Shown in pieces: positions 40,839 through 49,430 of a DNA stretch of 64,000 nucleotides. This DNA comes from RYN-230 sp963813975. GTDB taxonomy: Bacteria > Actinomycetota > Actinomycetes > Streptosporangiales > Streptosporangiaceae. Position numbers and translations under genes: made by a program. The DNA is taken from contig CAWFAP010000006.1 in assembly GCA_963813975.1 (NCBI GenBank), positions 868,001 through 932,000 on the forward strand. The letters are read 5' to 3'. The notes beneath the pieces were generated by a model. It saw nothing but the letters and a program-made list of their open reading frames with translations, searched no databases and had not been told where the DNA came from. How positions within the stretch are numbered: the stretch's first letter is position 1; every line of letters begins with the position of its first letter.

Positions 40839-43800
40839 TCAGGCCCGCGCCAGCCAGAAGGTCAGGCCCAGATCTGGCTCGGCGTGCTGGTGCGCGCCGT
40901 GTGCCGGATCCGTGTCCGCCGGCGTGGCGGGACCGAACCGGTCAGCCAGCACCTCGCTTGCGATCAGCTGCCCATGCTCGGCCAGCGCGGCGGACAGATC
41001 CGGGTCGGTGGCCTCCCAGGCCACCGTGATCCGGTCGCTCACATGCAGCCCGTCGGACTTGCGGGCGTCCTGGATGAGCCGGATGACCTCCCGGGCCAGC
41101 CCCTCGCGGCGCAGCTCCGGGGTGATGAACACCTCGATGCCGACGGTCTCGCCGCCTTCGGATGCGACCGTCCAGCCCGTCCGCGGTGTCTGGGTCACGA
41201 TCACATCGTCCGGCCCGAGTGCGACCGGAGTGCCGTCCATCTCGACCGAGACCTTGCCGGCCGACCTCAGCCCGGCGGCCAGCACGGCCGGCTCGGCCGC
41301 GGTGATCGCCGCCGCAACCGCCTTGGTGCCCTTCCCGAACCGGCGGCCCAGGGTGCGGAAGTTCGGCTTCACCACATAATCGACGAGGTCTTCCCCCACC
41401 GCGGCCATCGGCTCCAGAGCGCGGACGTTCAGCTCCTGGGCGACCTCGGCGCGCAGATCCGCAGCCAGCTCCCCGAACCCGGCCGCGCTCACCACGGCGC
41501 GGGACAGGGGCTGGCGGACCGGGACCGCAGCCGCGGCGCGGGCCGACCGGCCGAGCTCCACCAGCCGCCTGGTCTGCGCCATCTGCACGGACAGCTGGGT
41601 GTCGATCAGCGCCTCATCCACGGCCGGCCAGCTGGCCAGGTGCACCGACTCCGGGTCGTCCGGACCGCGCAGCACGGCCCACACGTGATCGGCCAGGAAC
41701 GGGGTGATCGGCGCCATCAGCCGGGTCAGCACGTGCAGGCACTCGTACAGGGTGGCGAACGCCGCCGACCCGTCTTGGGTGTCCGGCCCTTCCCAGAACC
41801 GCCGCCGTGACCGGCGCACATACCAGTTCGACAGGTCATCGATGAACGCGGCCAGGCGCCGTCCCGCGGCCGCGGTGTCGAAGCCCTCCATGCTCGAGGT
41901 GACTTCCTGCGTGGTGGCGTGCAGTTCGCTGAGCAGCCAGCGGTCCAGCAGCGGGCGGTCGTGGGCGGGCGGCGCGCCAGCGGCCTGCCCTGGCCCCCAC
42001 GCCCGGCCCTGGGCGGCGGCCGCGTTGGCGTACAGCACGAGGAACGAGACCGTGTTCCAGTAGGTGAGCAGCACCTTCCGGACGATCTCGCCGAGCGCGG
42101 CGTCGCCGATCCGCCGGGTGGACCACGGTGAGCCGGACGCCGCGAAGAACCAGCGGATGGCGTCCGCGCCGTGCGCTTCCATCACCGGGAGCGGTTCGAC
42201 CACGTTGCCTAGGTGCTTGCTCATCTTGCGGCCGAGCTCGTCCACGACGAGGCCGAGGCAGACCACGTTCTCGTAGGAGTTCCGGCCGAACACCAGGGTG
42301 CCGACGGCCATCAGCGAGTAGAACCAGCCCCGGGTCTGGTCGATCGCCTCGCAGATGAACTGGGCCGGGTACGTCCGCCGGAACTCCTCGGCGTTCTGCC
42401 CGGGCGCGCCGAGCCGGGCGAACGGCATTGACCCGGAGTCGTACCAGGCGTCGATCACTTCCGGCACCCGCCGGGCCTCCCCGCCGCATTCGGGGCAGGC
42501 CAGCGTCACCTGGTCCACGTACGGGCGGTGCGGGTCCAGCCCGGACAGGTCCCGCCCGGCCAGCTCGCTGAGCTCGGCGAGTGACCCGGCACAGGTCAGG
42601 TGTTCCTCGCCGCACTCCCAGATGGGCAGCGGGGTGCCCCAGTACCGGGTCCGGGACAGCGCCCAGTCCACGTTGTTGCGCAGCCACTCGCCGTACCGGC
42701 CGTGCTTGATGGTCGGCGGCTGCCAGTTGGTCCGCTCGTTCTCGGCCAGCATCAGGTCCTTGACCTGGGTGGTGCGGATGTACCAGGACGGAAGCGCGTA
42801 GTACAGCAGCGGCGTGTGGCAGCGCCAGCAATGCGGGTAACTGTGCTCGTACGGCTCGGCCCGGAACAGCACGCCGCGCTCGGTCAGGTCCCGGACCAGT
42901 GGCTCGTCCGCGTCCTTGAAGAACATCCCGCCGACCAGCGGGATCCATTCCTCGAACCGGCCATCCGGGCGGACTGGGTTCACCACCGGCAGGCCGTGGG
43001 CCCGGCTGGTTTCCATGTCGTCGGCGCCGAAGGCCGGCGCCAGATGGACCAGGCCGGTGCCGTCCTCGGTGGTGACGAAGCCGCCGGGCACGACCCGGTG
43101 GGCGCCCATGACCTCGACCAGGGTGAAAGGCGGCCGGTACGTGGCCCCGACGAGAGAGGCGCCCGGCACCGTGGCCACTACATGCCAGCCTTCGCTGAGG
43201 ACCTTGGGGACCAGCTTCTCGGCCACCACCACGGTGTCGCCATCGCCCGGCTTGCGGGCGATCGCGTAGCTCTCATCCGGGTGAACCGCCACCGCCGTGT
43301 TGGAGACCAGCGTCCACGGCGTGGTGGTCCACACCAGCAGGTCTGCCCCGTTCAGCAGCGGGTTCGCCCCATCAGGGAGGGTGAGCAGCGGGAACCGCAC
43401 GGTTACTCCCGGATCGGACACCTGCCGGTACACGTCCGGCTGGCCCATTTCATGATCCGATAGCGGGGTCTCGCAGCGCGGGCAGTACGGGCTGATCCGG
43501 AAGTCCTTGACCAGCATGCCCTTGCTGAAGATCTCCTTCAGCGACCACCACACCGACTCGATGTAGCTGGTGTCCATGGTCCGGTAGGCATGCGGCAGGT
43601 CCACCCAGTAGCCCAGCCGGACGGTCAGTTCCTCGAACGCGTCCACGTGCCGCTGCGCAGACTCGCGGCAGCGGGCGTTGAACTCCGCGATCCCGTAACT
43701 CTCGATCGCCTTCTTGCCGGACAGCCCCAGCTCCCGCTCCACGGCCACCTCGACCGGGAGCCCATGGCAGTCCCAGCCGGCCTGGCGTGGCACGTGGAAC

Positions 43801-44084
43801 CCCTGCATGGTCTTGAAGCGGGGGAAGACGTCCTTGAACACCCGGGCCTCGATGTGATGCAGCCCGGGCATGCCATTGGTGGTCGGCGGGCCCTCGTAGA
43901 AGGTCCACAACGGCCGGCCCTCGGTGGACTTCAGGGAACGCTCGAAGAACTGCCCGTCCTGCCAGCGGGCCAGGATGTCGTGCTCCATGGCGGGCAGGTC
44001 GATGGCCGGGGGCAAGTCAGGGAAATAGCGCCGGCCGTCTGCCCGCGTGGTGTGGCCTGCGTGCGCATCGTCTGTGGGCGCCAT
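40839..44084 (-). CDS. ileS: Isoleucyl-tRNA synthetase, long actinobacterial form
   Basis: Charges tRNA-Ile; class I enzyme, 1081 residues. Motifs: the HIGH-like block TFYEGPPTTNGMPGLHH, FKTMQGFHVPRQAGWDCHGLPVE, RYWGTPLPIWEC, CPECGG zinc-like knuckle and KMSKHLGN at the active site, preceded by LVVDELGRKMSK. KMSKH and the extended C-terminal domain mark the eukaryote-like IleRS2 type, which is known to be relatively resistant to mupirocin. ATG 44084 has AGGAGG 10 nt upstream, so the longer frame from 44237 is rejected. The transcript is led by a T-box (see adjacent entry). Confidence 0.95.
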   Translation of the reverse strand: MAPTDDAHAGHTTRADGRRYFPDLPPAIDLPAMEHDILARWQDGQFFERSLKSTEGRPLWTFYEGPPTTNGMPGLHHIEARVFKDVFPRFKTMQGFHVPRQAGWDCHGLPVEVAVERELGLSGKKAIESYGIAEFNARCRESAQRHVDAFEELTVRLGYWVDLPHAYRTMDTSYIESVWWSLKEIFSKGMLVKDFRISPYCPRCETPLSDHEMGQPDVYRQVSDPGVTVRFPLLTLPDGANPLLNGADLLVWTTTPWTLVSNTAVAVHPDESYAIARKPGDGDTVVVAEKLVPKVLSEGWHVVATVPGASLVGATYRPPFTLVEVMGAHRVVPGGFVTTEDGTGLVHLAPAFGADDMETSRAHGLPVVNPVRPDGRFEEWIPLVGGMFFKDADEPLVRDLTERGVLFRAEPYEHSYPHCWRCHTPLLYYALPSWYIRTTQVKDLMLAENERTNWQPPTIKHGRYGEWLRNNVDWALSRTRYWGTPLPIWECGEEHLTCAGSLAELSELAGRDLSGLDPHRPYVDQVTLACPECGGEARRVPEVIDAWYDSGSMPFARLGAPGQNAEEFRRTYPAQFICEAIDQTRGWFYSLMAVGTLVFGRNSYENVVCLGLVVDELGRKMSKHLGNVVEPLPVMEAHGADAIRWFFAASGSPWSTRRIGDAALGEIVRKVLLTYWNTVSFLVLYANAAAAQGRAWGPGQAAGAPPAHDRPLLDRWLLSELHATTQEVTSSMEGFDTAAAGRRLAAFIDDLSNWYVRRSRRRFWEGPDTQDGSAAFATLYECLHVLTRLMAPITPFLADHVWAVLRGPDDPESVHLASWPAVDEALIDTQLSVQMAQTRRLVELGRSARAAAAVPVRQPLSRAVVSAAGFGELAADLRAEVAQELNVRALEPMAAVGEDLVDYVVKPNFRTLGRRFGKGTKAVAAAITAAEPAVLAAGLRSAGKVSVEMDGTPVALGPDDVIVTQTPRTGWTVASEGGETVGIEVFITPELRREGLAREVIRLIQDARKSDGLHVSDRITVAWEATDPDLSAALAEHGQLIASEVLADRFGPATPADTDPAHGAHQHAEPDLGLTFWLARA

Positions 44085-44436
44085 GACTGGTGGTCCTCCT
44101 GCGGGGCGCTCGCGGGCTGGCTGTCGGCCCGGTCGCGCGGCTTCGCCGGAGGGACGAGGCGCGCCGGCGGCGGCCCCGCGGTACCACCCTCCTTGGCCGC
44201 GGCACCCCGTCCGGGGCACGCGACCCACTCCATTCATGCCTGGCGGCCGGTTCTACTGGGCTCGCGGGCCACGGCGCCTGCTAACGGCTACCCGTGCCCT
44301 GCTGCTGTTCTTCCGGCGGCTCTGGAGTGATCTGGTCCGCTGGCCTGCCCCCGGGCTCGCACCATCCCCGGGTCGCTCATGGCTGCCTGCTGCGGCAGCT
44401 GTCCCCAGCAACGCCTTGCCGACACCTTCAACGATA
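44085..44436 (-). promoter_or_regulatory. T-box riboswitch leader of ileS, translational type
   Basis: The minus strand carries AGGGTGGTACCGCGG (44190-44176), the T-box antiterminator/antisequestrator core that pairs with the tRNA acceptor end. About 85 nt later come AGGAGG (44100-44095) and ACCACC (44094-44089), then ATG 44084. GGTGGT of the T-box is complementary to ACCACC, and CC/GG pairing extends across one bulged A onto the Shine-Dalgarno, so uncharged tRNA-Ile should free the ribosome site. An ATC isoleucine triplet (44331-44329) is a candidate specifier. TATCGT (44436-44431) may be the -10. No intrinsic terminator was seen. Confidence 0.85.
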
Positions 44437-44463
44437 GCGGATCCCCCGCCCAGCAGCCGACGC

Positions 44464-44520
44464 CCGTTCAGGTGGCACAGTTCCTTTCAGAGGGGCAGAG
44501 TGCCGTTCAGGTGGCGCAGT
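44464..44520. repeat. Direct repeat around the amine oxidase stop
   Basis: An 18-base sequence, CCGTTCAGGTGGC followed by (A/G)CAGT, occurs at 44464-44481 and 44503-44520 with one difference. The second copy is the end of the amine oxidase gene including its TGA; the first is a spare copy in the gap before ileS. A short duplication of the gene end is the simplest explanation. Confidence 0.8.
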
Positions 44521-46429
44521 GGCCCGGGCTGGGCGGAGCGAGGTCCAGGGCGGGGTTACGGTCGAAGAAGCCGGCGGGCCGCAGGGTGAACCCGGTGTAC
44601 TCCACCGGCATTACCGGGAAGTCCTCCGGCAGGCAGAAATGCGTCACGCCCACCGTGTGCCACAGCGCGATGCCGGTATCGGTGACCGGCCGGTCCGCCG
44701 CGGTCCAGGCGGGCAGCCCGGCGCCGCCGGGGTGCTGATTCGGGAACTCCCCGGCGGCCCGCAGCTCGTCGTCGCGGGCGGGGGTGACCCACAGGTGCCG
44801 GGTAGCGAACGCGGCGCGGGCGGTGATCGCCGCACCCGGCTGGGCCAGCAGCGGCGCGCTGGCGTGCGTGGGCACCAGGACGTACCCGGCCGGCTCGCCG
44901 CAGGCGTTCCGCGTGCCGTGGTTGACGACCTTCCAGGTCCGGCTGCGCTCGGGCGCGGCCATCCGCTGGGCGGCGGATTCGGTCTCCAGCAGGGTCTCCT
45001 GGACGGTGAACGCGTTCCCGTGCGGGTTGCCGGGCCCGGCCGGGACGGGGACCGCGTCCACCTCGTAGACCGAGTTGGCCGGGCCGTCGAGGCACATATC
45101 CAGCCGGAAACTGAACAGATGCTGGTGGTGGGGGCCGGCCAGTTCCGGGGTCACCGGGTTGGCGTAGCTGGTCCGGGTGCCCGGCCGGACGGCCTGGGTC
45201 TGGATGATCCCGGTCAGTTTCACCTCGGCCTGGATCGTGCCGTCCAGGTAGAAGTACCAGAAGAAGCCGTATTCGTAGTTGCCGACAGTCGCAATGGACG
45301 ACACGACCATGCGCCGGGAGCGGCGCGTCTGCGCCGCCTGGTTGGCCGCGTCCCGGTGCATCCACAGCACCCCGTAGTCCTCTTCGTGCAGGCAGATGGC
45401 CTGGGGCAGGGCCCGGGCCGCCCCGTCCTCGTCGACCTGCACGCCGTCCAGGTAGACGATCTCACCCAGGCACTCGCAGCCGAGTTCCAGCGGGTTGGCC
45501 ATCTTGCCCAGGCCGACATCACCGGCGTCGAACGCGTTCTTCCACCAGTGGTTCATCGCGGTGGAGCCGTACGGCACGACCATCTCGGACAGGCTGGCCC
45601 GGTAGATGATCGGCCGCAGCCGCCCGTGGTCGTGATAGCCGATCTGGTGCAGGACGAGTCCCTCGATCGGGTGCAGCGAGACGCGCATCTGCCAGGGTCC
45701 CCAGCCCAGGCACCCGTCGTCCACGGTGAACCCGGGCCCGTCGGGCTGCAGGATCTGCAGCGCCGACAGCTGGCGCAGTTCACCCACACTGGCCGGGTCG
45801 TACCGCCCGGCGTCGCGGGGGACGGGCACCACGTCGCCGTCCTCGATCTCCAGCACCTCCCCGGTGTCCCGGTCCGCCACGGCGACCAGGTTCTCAACCG
45901 GCCGCGCGTACGGGTTGCTGCCGGGGCCGTCGAGCAGGTACGCCACCCCGCGCGCCAGGCGCCGCCCGGAGGCGTCGATCTCCAGCCCGAAGTTGCTGGC
46001 CGGCCAGGGATCCACCTGGACCAGGGAGAGGTCGGTAATACCGCGCCGGGCCAGCGCGGCCTGGAAGGCGGGATCGGCCTTGATCTGCTCGGCGTTCGCC
46101 ATCCATTCCTCGGGCATGAGCGGCGGCTGGACGCCCGGGACCGCCACTGTCCTGATCACCGCGGCCTTGTCCAGGGAGATGGTGAGCACCCAGGTCTGCC
46201 CGGCGGGCCGCTCGTAGAGGACGCAGCGTGCCTCCCGGGGCAGCGGGCGGCCGTCCCAGGCCAGCACGTCACGCTTGGCGGGCTCGGCCAGGGCGCAGGA
46301 GACGAGCCTGCTGCCAGGACCGCTGGCGGCCAGCGCGAGCCGGCTGGCCAGCCCCGCCTCGTCCGGTGTGAGCGGGGCGAGGGGGTGGCGGACTGAGGTG
46401 CGTGGCGAGTCGGCGGTGGCCTGGGCCAT
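44507..46429 (-). CDS. Copper-containing primary amine oxidase
   Basis: Quinoprotein that oxidises primary amines to aldehyde, ammonia and hydrogen peroxide. The 640-residue product matches the family length and has the topaquinone motif in SIATVGNYEYGFFWYFYLDG (the NY residue is the cofactor Tyr), the copper ligands in HQHLFSFRLDMCLDG, and the terminal PVMPVEYTGFTLRPAGFFDRNP. Substrate group unknown. ATG 46429 has GGAG 6 nt upstream; ATG 46441 is an alternative. No signal peptide is visible, so it is likely cytosolic. It interrupts the usual ileS-to-traR order of actinobacteria. Minus-strand TAATAC (46474-46469) could be its -10. Confidence 0.92.
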   Translation of the reverse strand: MAQATADSPRTSVRHPLAPLTPDEAGLASRLALAASGPGSRLVSCALAEPAKRDVLAWDGRPLPREARCVLYERPAGQTWVLTISLDKAAVIRTVAVPGVQPPLMPEEWMANAEQIKADPAFQAALARRGITDLSLVQVDPWPASNFGLEIDASGRRLARGVAYLLDGPGSNPYARPVENLVAVADRDTGEVLEIEDGDVVPVPRDAGRYDPASVGELRQLSALQILQPDGPGFTVDDGCLGWGPWQMRVSLHPIEGLVLHQIGYHDHGRLRPIIYRASLSEMVVPYGSTAMNHWWKNAFDAGDVGLGKMANPLELGCECLGEIVYLDGVQVDEDGAARALPQAICLHEEDYGVLWMHRDAANQAAQTRRSRRMVVSSIATVGNYEYGFFWYFYLDGTIQAEVKLTGIIQTQAVRPGTRTSYANPVTPELAGPHHQHLFSFRLDMCLDGPANSVYEVDAVPVPAGPGNPHGNAFTVQETLLETESAAQRMAAPERSRTWKVVNHGTRNACGEPAGYVLVPTHASAPLLAQPGAAITARAAFATRHLWVTPARDDELRAAGEFPNQHPGGAGLPAWTAADRPVTDTGIALWHTVGVTHFCLPEDFPVMPVEYTGFTLRPAGFFDRNPALDLAPPSPGHCAT

Positions 46430-46779
46430 CAGGGTCTCCATCCGGGGAGCCGGGGTTTCTGCTCCCTAGTATTAGGGGACATTTCCCGCGCGGCCATGCT
46501 GGCCGCCACGGCCCGGGATCAGAACCGGGCCGTCCCGGGCCCTGGGCGTCCGCGGCGGGGGGCTGGCTGTCCGTCCGGGGGAACGGGCTGGCCTGCTGGG
46601 GTCCGGGCCGGCCCCGGGCGGCCAGATGGCCGCCGGGCGCCGGAGCCGCGGATTATCGCCGGGCCGAGATGTGTTTGCAGTGCGGGGCAGGCCGATCTAT
46701 CCTCCGGTGACTGCCCGCCAGTTCAAGATCGATTGGTGGCAGCTGGCATAGTGGACAAGTTGGGTCAAAGGGGGCCGGG
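46430..46779. promoter_or_regulatory. Divergent promoter region, amine oxidase / traR
   Basis: No gene is seen. On the plus strand TTGCAG (46675-46680) and TATCCT (46698-46703), 17 nt apart, suit a promoter for traR-lspA-rluD-def. On the minus strand TAATAC lies within CCCTA-GTAT-TAGGG (46464-46477), an inverted repeat that could be an operator for the amine oxidase. Between them the DNA is GC-rich without other signals. Both promoters are weak matches. Confidence 0.4.
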
Positions 46780-47199
46780 ATGACAGCAACCGCACGTTCG
46801 GGTGCCGCGGCTCTACCTGTCCGGCCTGGCGAGAAGCCGTGGACCGAGAAGGAGCTCGCCGGGGTCCGGCGGGAACTCGAGGACGAGGCCAGCGGGCTGC
46901 GCCAGGATATCTCCACCGCGGAATCCGAGGTCGCGGCCCGGCTCGGCGATGCCGTCGGTGACGCCGGCGACGACTCCGCCGACGCGGGGGCCAAGACGTT
47001 CCAGCGTGAGCACGAGCTCGCCCTGACCGAGAACGCCCGCGAGCTGCTGGCCCAGACCGAGCGGGTGCTGGCCAAGATCAAGGACGGCACCTACGGCGTC
47101 TGCGAGTCCTGCGGCCAGCCGGTCGGAAAGGCACGCCTGCAGGCGTTCCCGCGAGCCACCCTCTGCGTGGCCTGCAAGCAGCGCGAGGAACGGCGCTGA
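46780..47199 (+). CDS. TraR/DksA-type C4 zinc-finger protein
   Basis: A 139-residue protein with a coiled coil (TEKELAGVRRELEDEASGLRQD to about residue 95) and a C-terminal zinc finger YGVCESCGQPVGKARLQ... LCVACKQ, Cys-x2-Cys-x17-Cys-x2-Cys. DksA relatives bind the RNA polymerase secondary channel; the actinobacterial group is less well studied (CarD/DksA-like) and lacks the acidic DxxDxA tip as far as I can see. ATG 46780 is preceded by GGGGG. lspA follows at once, with overlapping CTGA, so the two are coupled. The order traR-lspA-rluD is conserved in actinobacteria. Confidence 0.9.
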   Translation: MTATARSGAAALPVRPGEKPWTEKELAGVRRELEDEASGLRQDISTAESEVAARLGDAVGDAGDDSADAGAKTFQREHELALTENARELLAQTERVLAKIKDGTYGVCESCGQPVGKARLQAFPRATLCVACKQREERR

Positions 47200-47909
47200 A
47201 CGGCGCGGGAACGCCCGGGGACCCGGATCCCGGGGCAGGCGGCCCCGGTCCGGCAGCACGGCCGCGCCGGGTCCGCCTCCTGATCATCGTCGCCGCGGTG
47301 GTTTTCGTTGCGGATCTGGTTTCCAAGACCGTCGTGGTGGCTGCCTTGTCGCATCAGGCCCCGGTCCGGCTGCTCGGCGGCCTGCTGACGCTGCGGGAGC
47401 TGCGCAACAGCGGCGCGGCGTTCAGCATCGGCACCTCCGTCACCGTCGTGTTCACGCTGATCGCCCTCGGCGTCATCGTCGCCATCCTGCGCACCGCCCG
47501 GCGGCTGCGCAGCATTCCTTGGGCGGTCTCGCTCGGGCTGCTGCTCGGCGGGGCGGCCGGGAACCTGGGGGACCGGCTGTTCCGGTCCCCGGGCTTCCTG
47601 CGCGGGAACGTGGTGGACTGGATCGAGCTGCCGCACTGGCCGGTGTTCAACGTGGCCGACTCCTGCATCGTGTGCGGCGGCGTGCTGGCCGTGCTGCTGG
47701 CCGCCCGGGGGGTCTCCATCGACGGCACCCGGCACACGGCCGCCCCCCGCCCGGCCGGGCCCGGCGGGGGAACCGCGACCCGGACCGGCGAGGGCCCGGC
47801 CGGGGAGCCCGGCCCGCGCGAGGATCCGCCGGGGCCGCGGAGCGCCGCCCTCGACGGCCCCAGGTCCGTCCCTGACCGGCCGGCCACGCCCGGCGACGGC
47901 AGCCCGTGA
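47196..47909 (+). CDS. lspA: Lipoprotein signal peptidase, apparent CTG start
   Basis: Membrane aspartic protease that removes signal peptides from diacylglyceryl-prolipoproteins. Helices and motifs: first TM RLLIIVAAVVFVADLVSKTV with the conserved Asp and Lys, RNSGAAFSIG, GGAAGNLGDRL (catalytic NxxD), NVVDWIE and FNVADSCIVCGGVLAVL (catalytic Asp). The only canonical in-frame start is GTG 47298, inside TM1, so I place the start at CTG 47196, which overlaps the traR stop (CTGA) and has GAGGAA 5 nt upstream. The C-terminal ~65 residues are low complexity. Coupled to rluD (GTGA). Confidence 0.85.
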   Translation: MNGAGTPGDPDPGAGGPGPAARPRRVRLLIIVAAVVFVADLVSKTVVVAALSHQAPVRLLGGLLTLRELRNSGAAFSIGTSVTVVFTLIALGVIVAILRTARRLRSIPWAVSLGLLLGGAAGNLGDRLFRSPGFLRGNVVDWIELPHWPVFNVADSCIVCGGVLAVLLAARGVSIDGTRHTAAPRPAGPGGGTATRTGEGPAGEPGPREDPPGPRSAALDGPRSVPDRPATPGDGSP

Positions 47910-48838
47910 CCGCGGGCGACCAGCGCCGGGTGCCGGTACCCGAGGGACTGGACGGCGAGCGGGTTGACGCCGCGCTGGCCCGGATGTTCGGGTTGTCCCG
48001 GACGAGCGCCGCCGAACTGATCACCGGGGGCCAGGTGCTGATCGGGGGCCGCCCGGCGGCCAAGTCGGACCGGGTGCCCGCGGGGGAGTGGCTGGACGTC
48101 ACGCTGCCCGCGCCCGTGTCCACGGCGCCGGTGCCGCGCCCCGTGCCCGGCCTGGACGTGGTGTACGAGGACAGCGACATCGTGGTGGTGGACAAGCCGC
48201 CGGGGGTGGCCGCCCACCCCACCCCCGGCTGGACCGGCCCGACCGTGCTCGAAGGCTTGCTGGGCGCAGGCCAGATCCTGGCCACGAGCGGCGCCGCTGA
48301 GCGCCAGGGCATCGTGCACCGGCTGGACGCGAACACCTCGGGGCTGATGGTGGTGGCCAAGAGCGAGCACGCCTACAGCGTGCTCAAGCAGGCGTTCCGG
48401 GACCGTGAGGTGGACAAGCGCTACCACGCCCTGGTGCAGGGCCACCCGGACCCGCTGCGCGGGACCATCGACGCCCCCACGGGCCGGCATCCGGCCGGGG
48501 ACGGCCGGTTCGCGGTGGTGGCCGGCGGCCGCCCCAGCATCACCCACTACGACACGCTCGAGGCCTTCCGCGGGGCCAGCCTCGAGGAGATCATCCTGGA
48601 GACCGGGCGGACCCACCAGATCCGGGTGCACATGGCGGCGCTGCGGCACCCCTGCGCCGGGGACCGGCTGTACGGCGCCGACCCGGTGCTCGCCGCCCAG
48701 CTGGGCCTGACCCGGCAGTGGCTGCACGCGGTCCGGCTCGGCTTCGCTCACCCGGCGGACGGCCGCCGGGTCGAGTTCACCAGCCAGTACTCCCCGGACC
48801 TGGCCCACGCGCTGACCATCCTCCGCGCGGAAAGCTGA
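47906..48838 (+). CDS. rluD: RluA-family 23S rRNA pseudouridine synthase
   Basis: Makes pseudouridine in 23S rRNA, typically at 1911/1915/1917. The 310-residue protein has an N-terminal S4 domain (RVDAALARMFGLSRTSAAELITGGQVLIGG), VVVDKPPGVAAHPTP, the catalytic HRLDANTSGLMVVAKSEHA (Asp in RLD) and ETGRTHQIRVHMAAL. It begins with GTG 47906 overlapping the lspA stop by 4 nt. RluD subgroup by S4 domain and context; the exact target is not proven. Confidence 0.93.
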   Translation: MTAGDQRRVPVPEGLDGERVDAALARMFGLSRTSAAELITGGQVLIGGRPAAKSDRVPAGEWLDVTLPAPVSTAPVPRPVPGLDVVYEDSDIVVVDKPPGVAAHPTPGWTGPTVLEGLLGAGQILATSGAAERQGIVHRLDANTSGLMVVAKSEHAYSVLKQAFRDREVDKRYHALVQGHPDPLRGTIDAPTGRHPAGDGRFAVVAGGRPSITHYDTLEAFRGASLEEIILETGRTHQIRVHMAALRHPCAGDRLYGADPVLAAQLGLTRQWLHAVRLGFAHPADGRRVEFTSQYSPDLAHALTILRAES

Positions 48839-48846
48839 CCGGACGG

Positions 48847-49359
48847 ATGGCCGTCCGGGACATCCGCCTGTTCGGTGACCCCGTGCTGCGCGAGGTGTGC
48901 CGTCCGGTGACCGATTTCGGTCCCGGGCTGGAACGGCTGGTCAGGGACTTGATGGACACCTGCCGGCTGCCGGGCCGGGCCGGGCTCGCCGCCCCCCAGA
49001 TCGGCGTGGACCTGCGGGTGTTCTCGTACAGCATCGAGGACGGCGAGGGGTACCTGATCAACCCCCGGCTCGTGTCGAGCGAGGGGCATCAGGACGGTCC
49101 GGAAGGCTGCCTGTCGATACCCGATCTCTACGCGCCCACCCCGCGGGCGGAACATGCGGTAGCCACGGGGGTAGACCTGGCCGGCCGGCCCGTCACGGTC
49201 GAGGGCACCGGGCTGCTGGCCCGCTGCCTGCAGCACGAGCTCGATCATCTGGAAGGGCACCTCTTCCTCGACCGGCTTTCGCCCGGCGAGCGGCGCCCGG
49301 CGCTGCGAGCCCTCCGCGAACGGCTGACCGGCCCGGATCCAGGCCGGCCCGGGACCTGA
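48847..49359 (+). CDS. def: Peptide deformylase
   Basis: Removes the N-formyl group from nascent proteins. The 170-residue enzyme carries the three motifs GLAAPQIGV, EGCLSIP and QHELDHLEG (metal ligands Cys and two His, catalytic Glu in HELDH). It starts with ATG 48847, 8 nt after rluD; an open frame from 48718 in this phase is shadow of rluD. The C-terminal DPGRPGT stretch is short and variable. An accessory def paralog is possible, since actinobacteria often have several. Confidence 0.93.
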   Translation: MAVRDIRLFGDPVLREVCRPVTDFGPGLERLVRDLMDTCRLPGRAGLAAPQIGVDLRVFSYSIEDGEGYLINPRLVSSEGHQDGPEGCLSIPDLYAPTPRAEHAVATGVDLAGRPVTVEGTGLLARCLQHELDHLEGHLFLDRLSPGERRPALRALRERLTGPDPGRPGT

Positions 49360-49430
49360 GCCCGGACGGGGCGGGAGGCTGAGCTGGGCCGGCGGACGGA
49401 ACCGGCACGATGCCTGACCAGGCGGAGTAG

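Noticed and set aside
44085..44237. 51-residue N-terminal extension of IleRS
   Set aside because: It covers the T-box core and lacks homology; the AGGAGG site serves ATG 44084.
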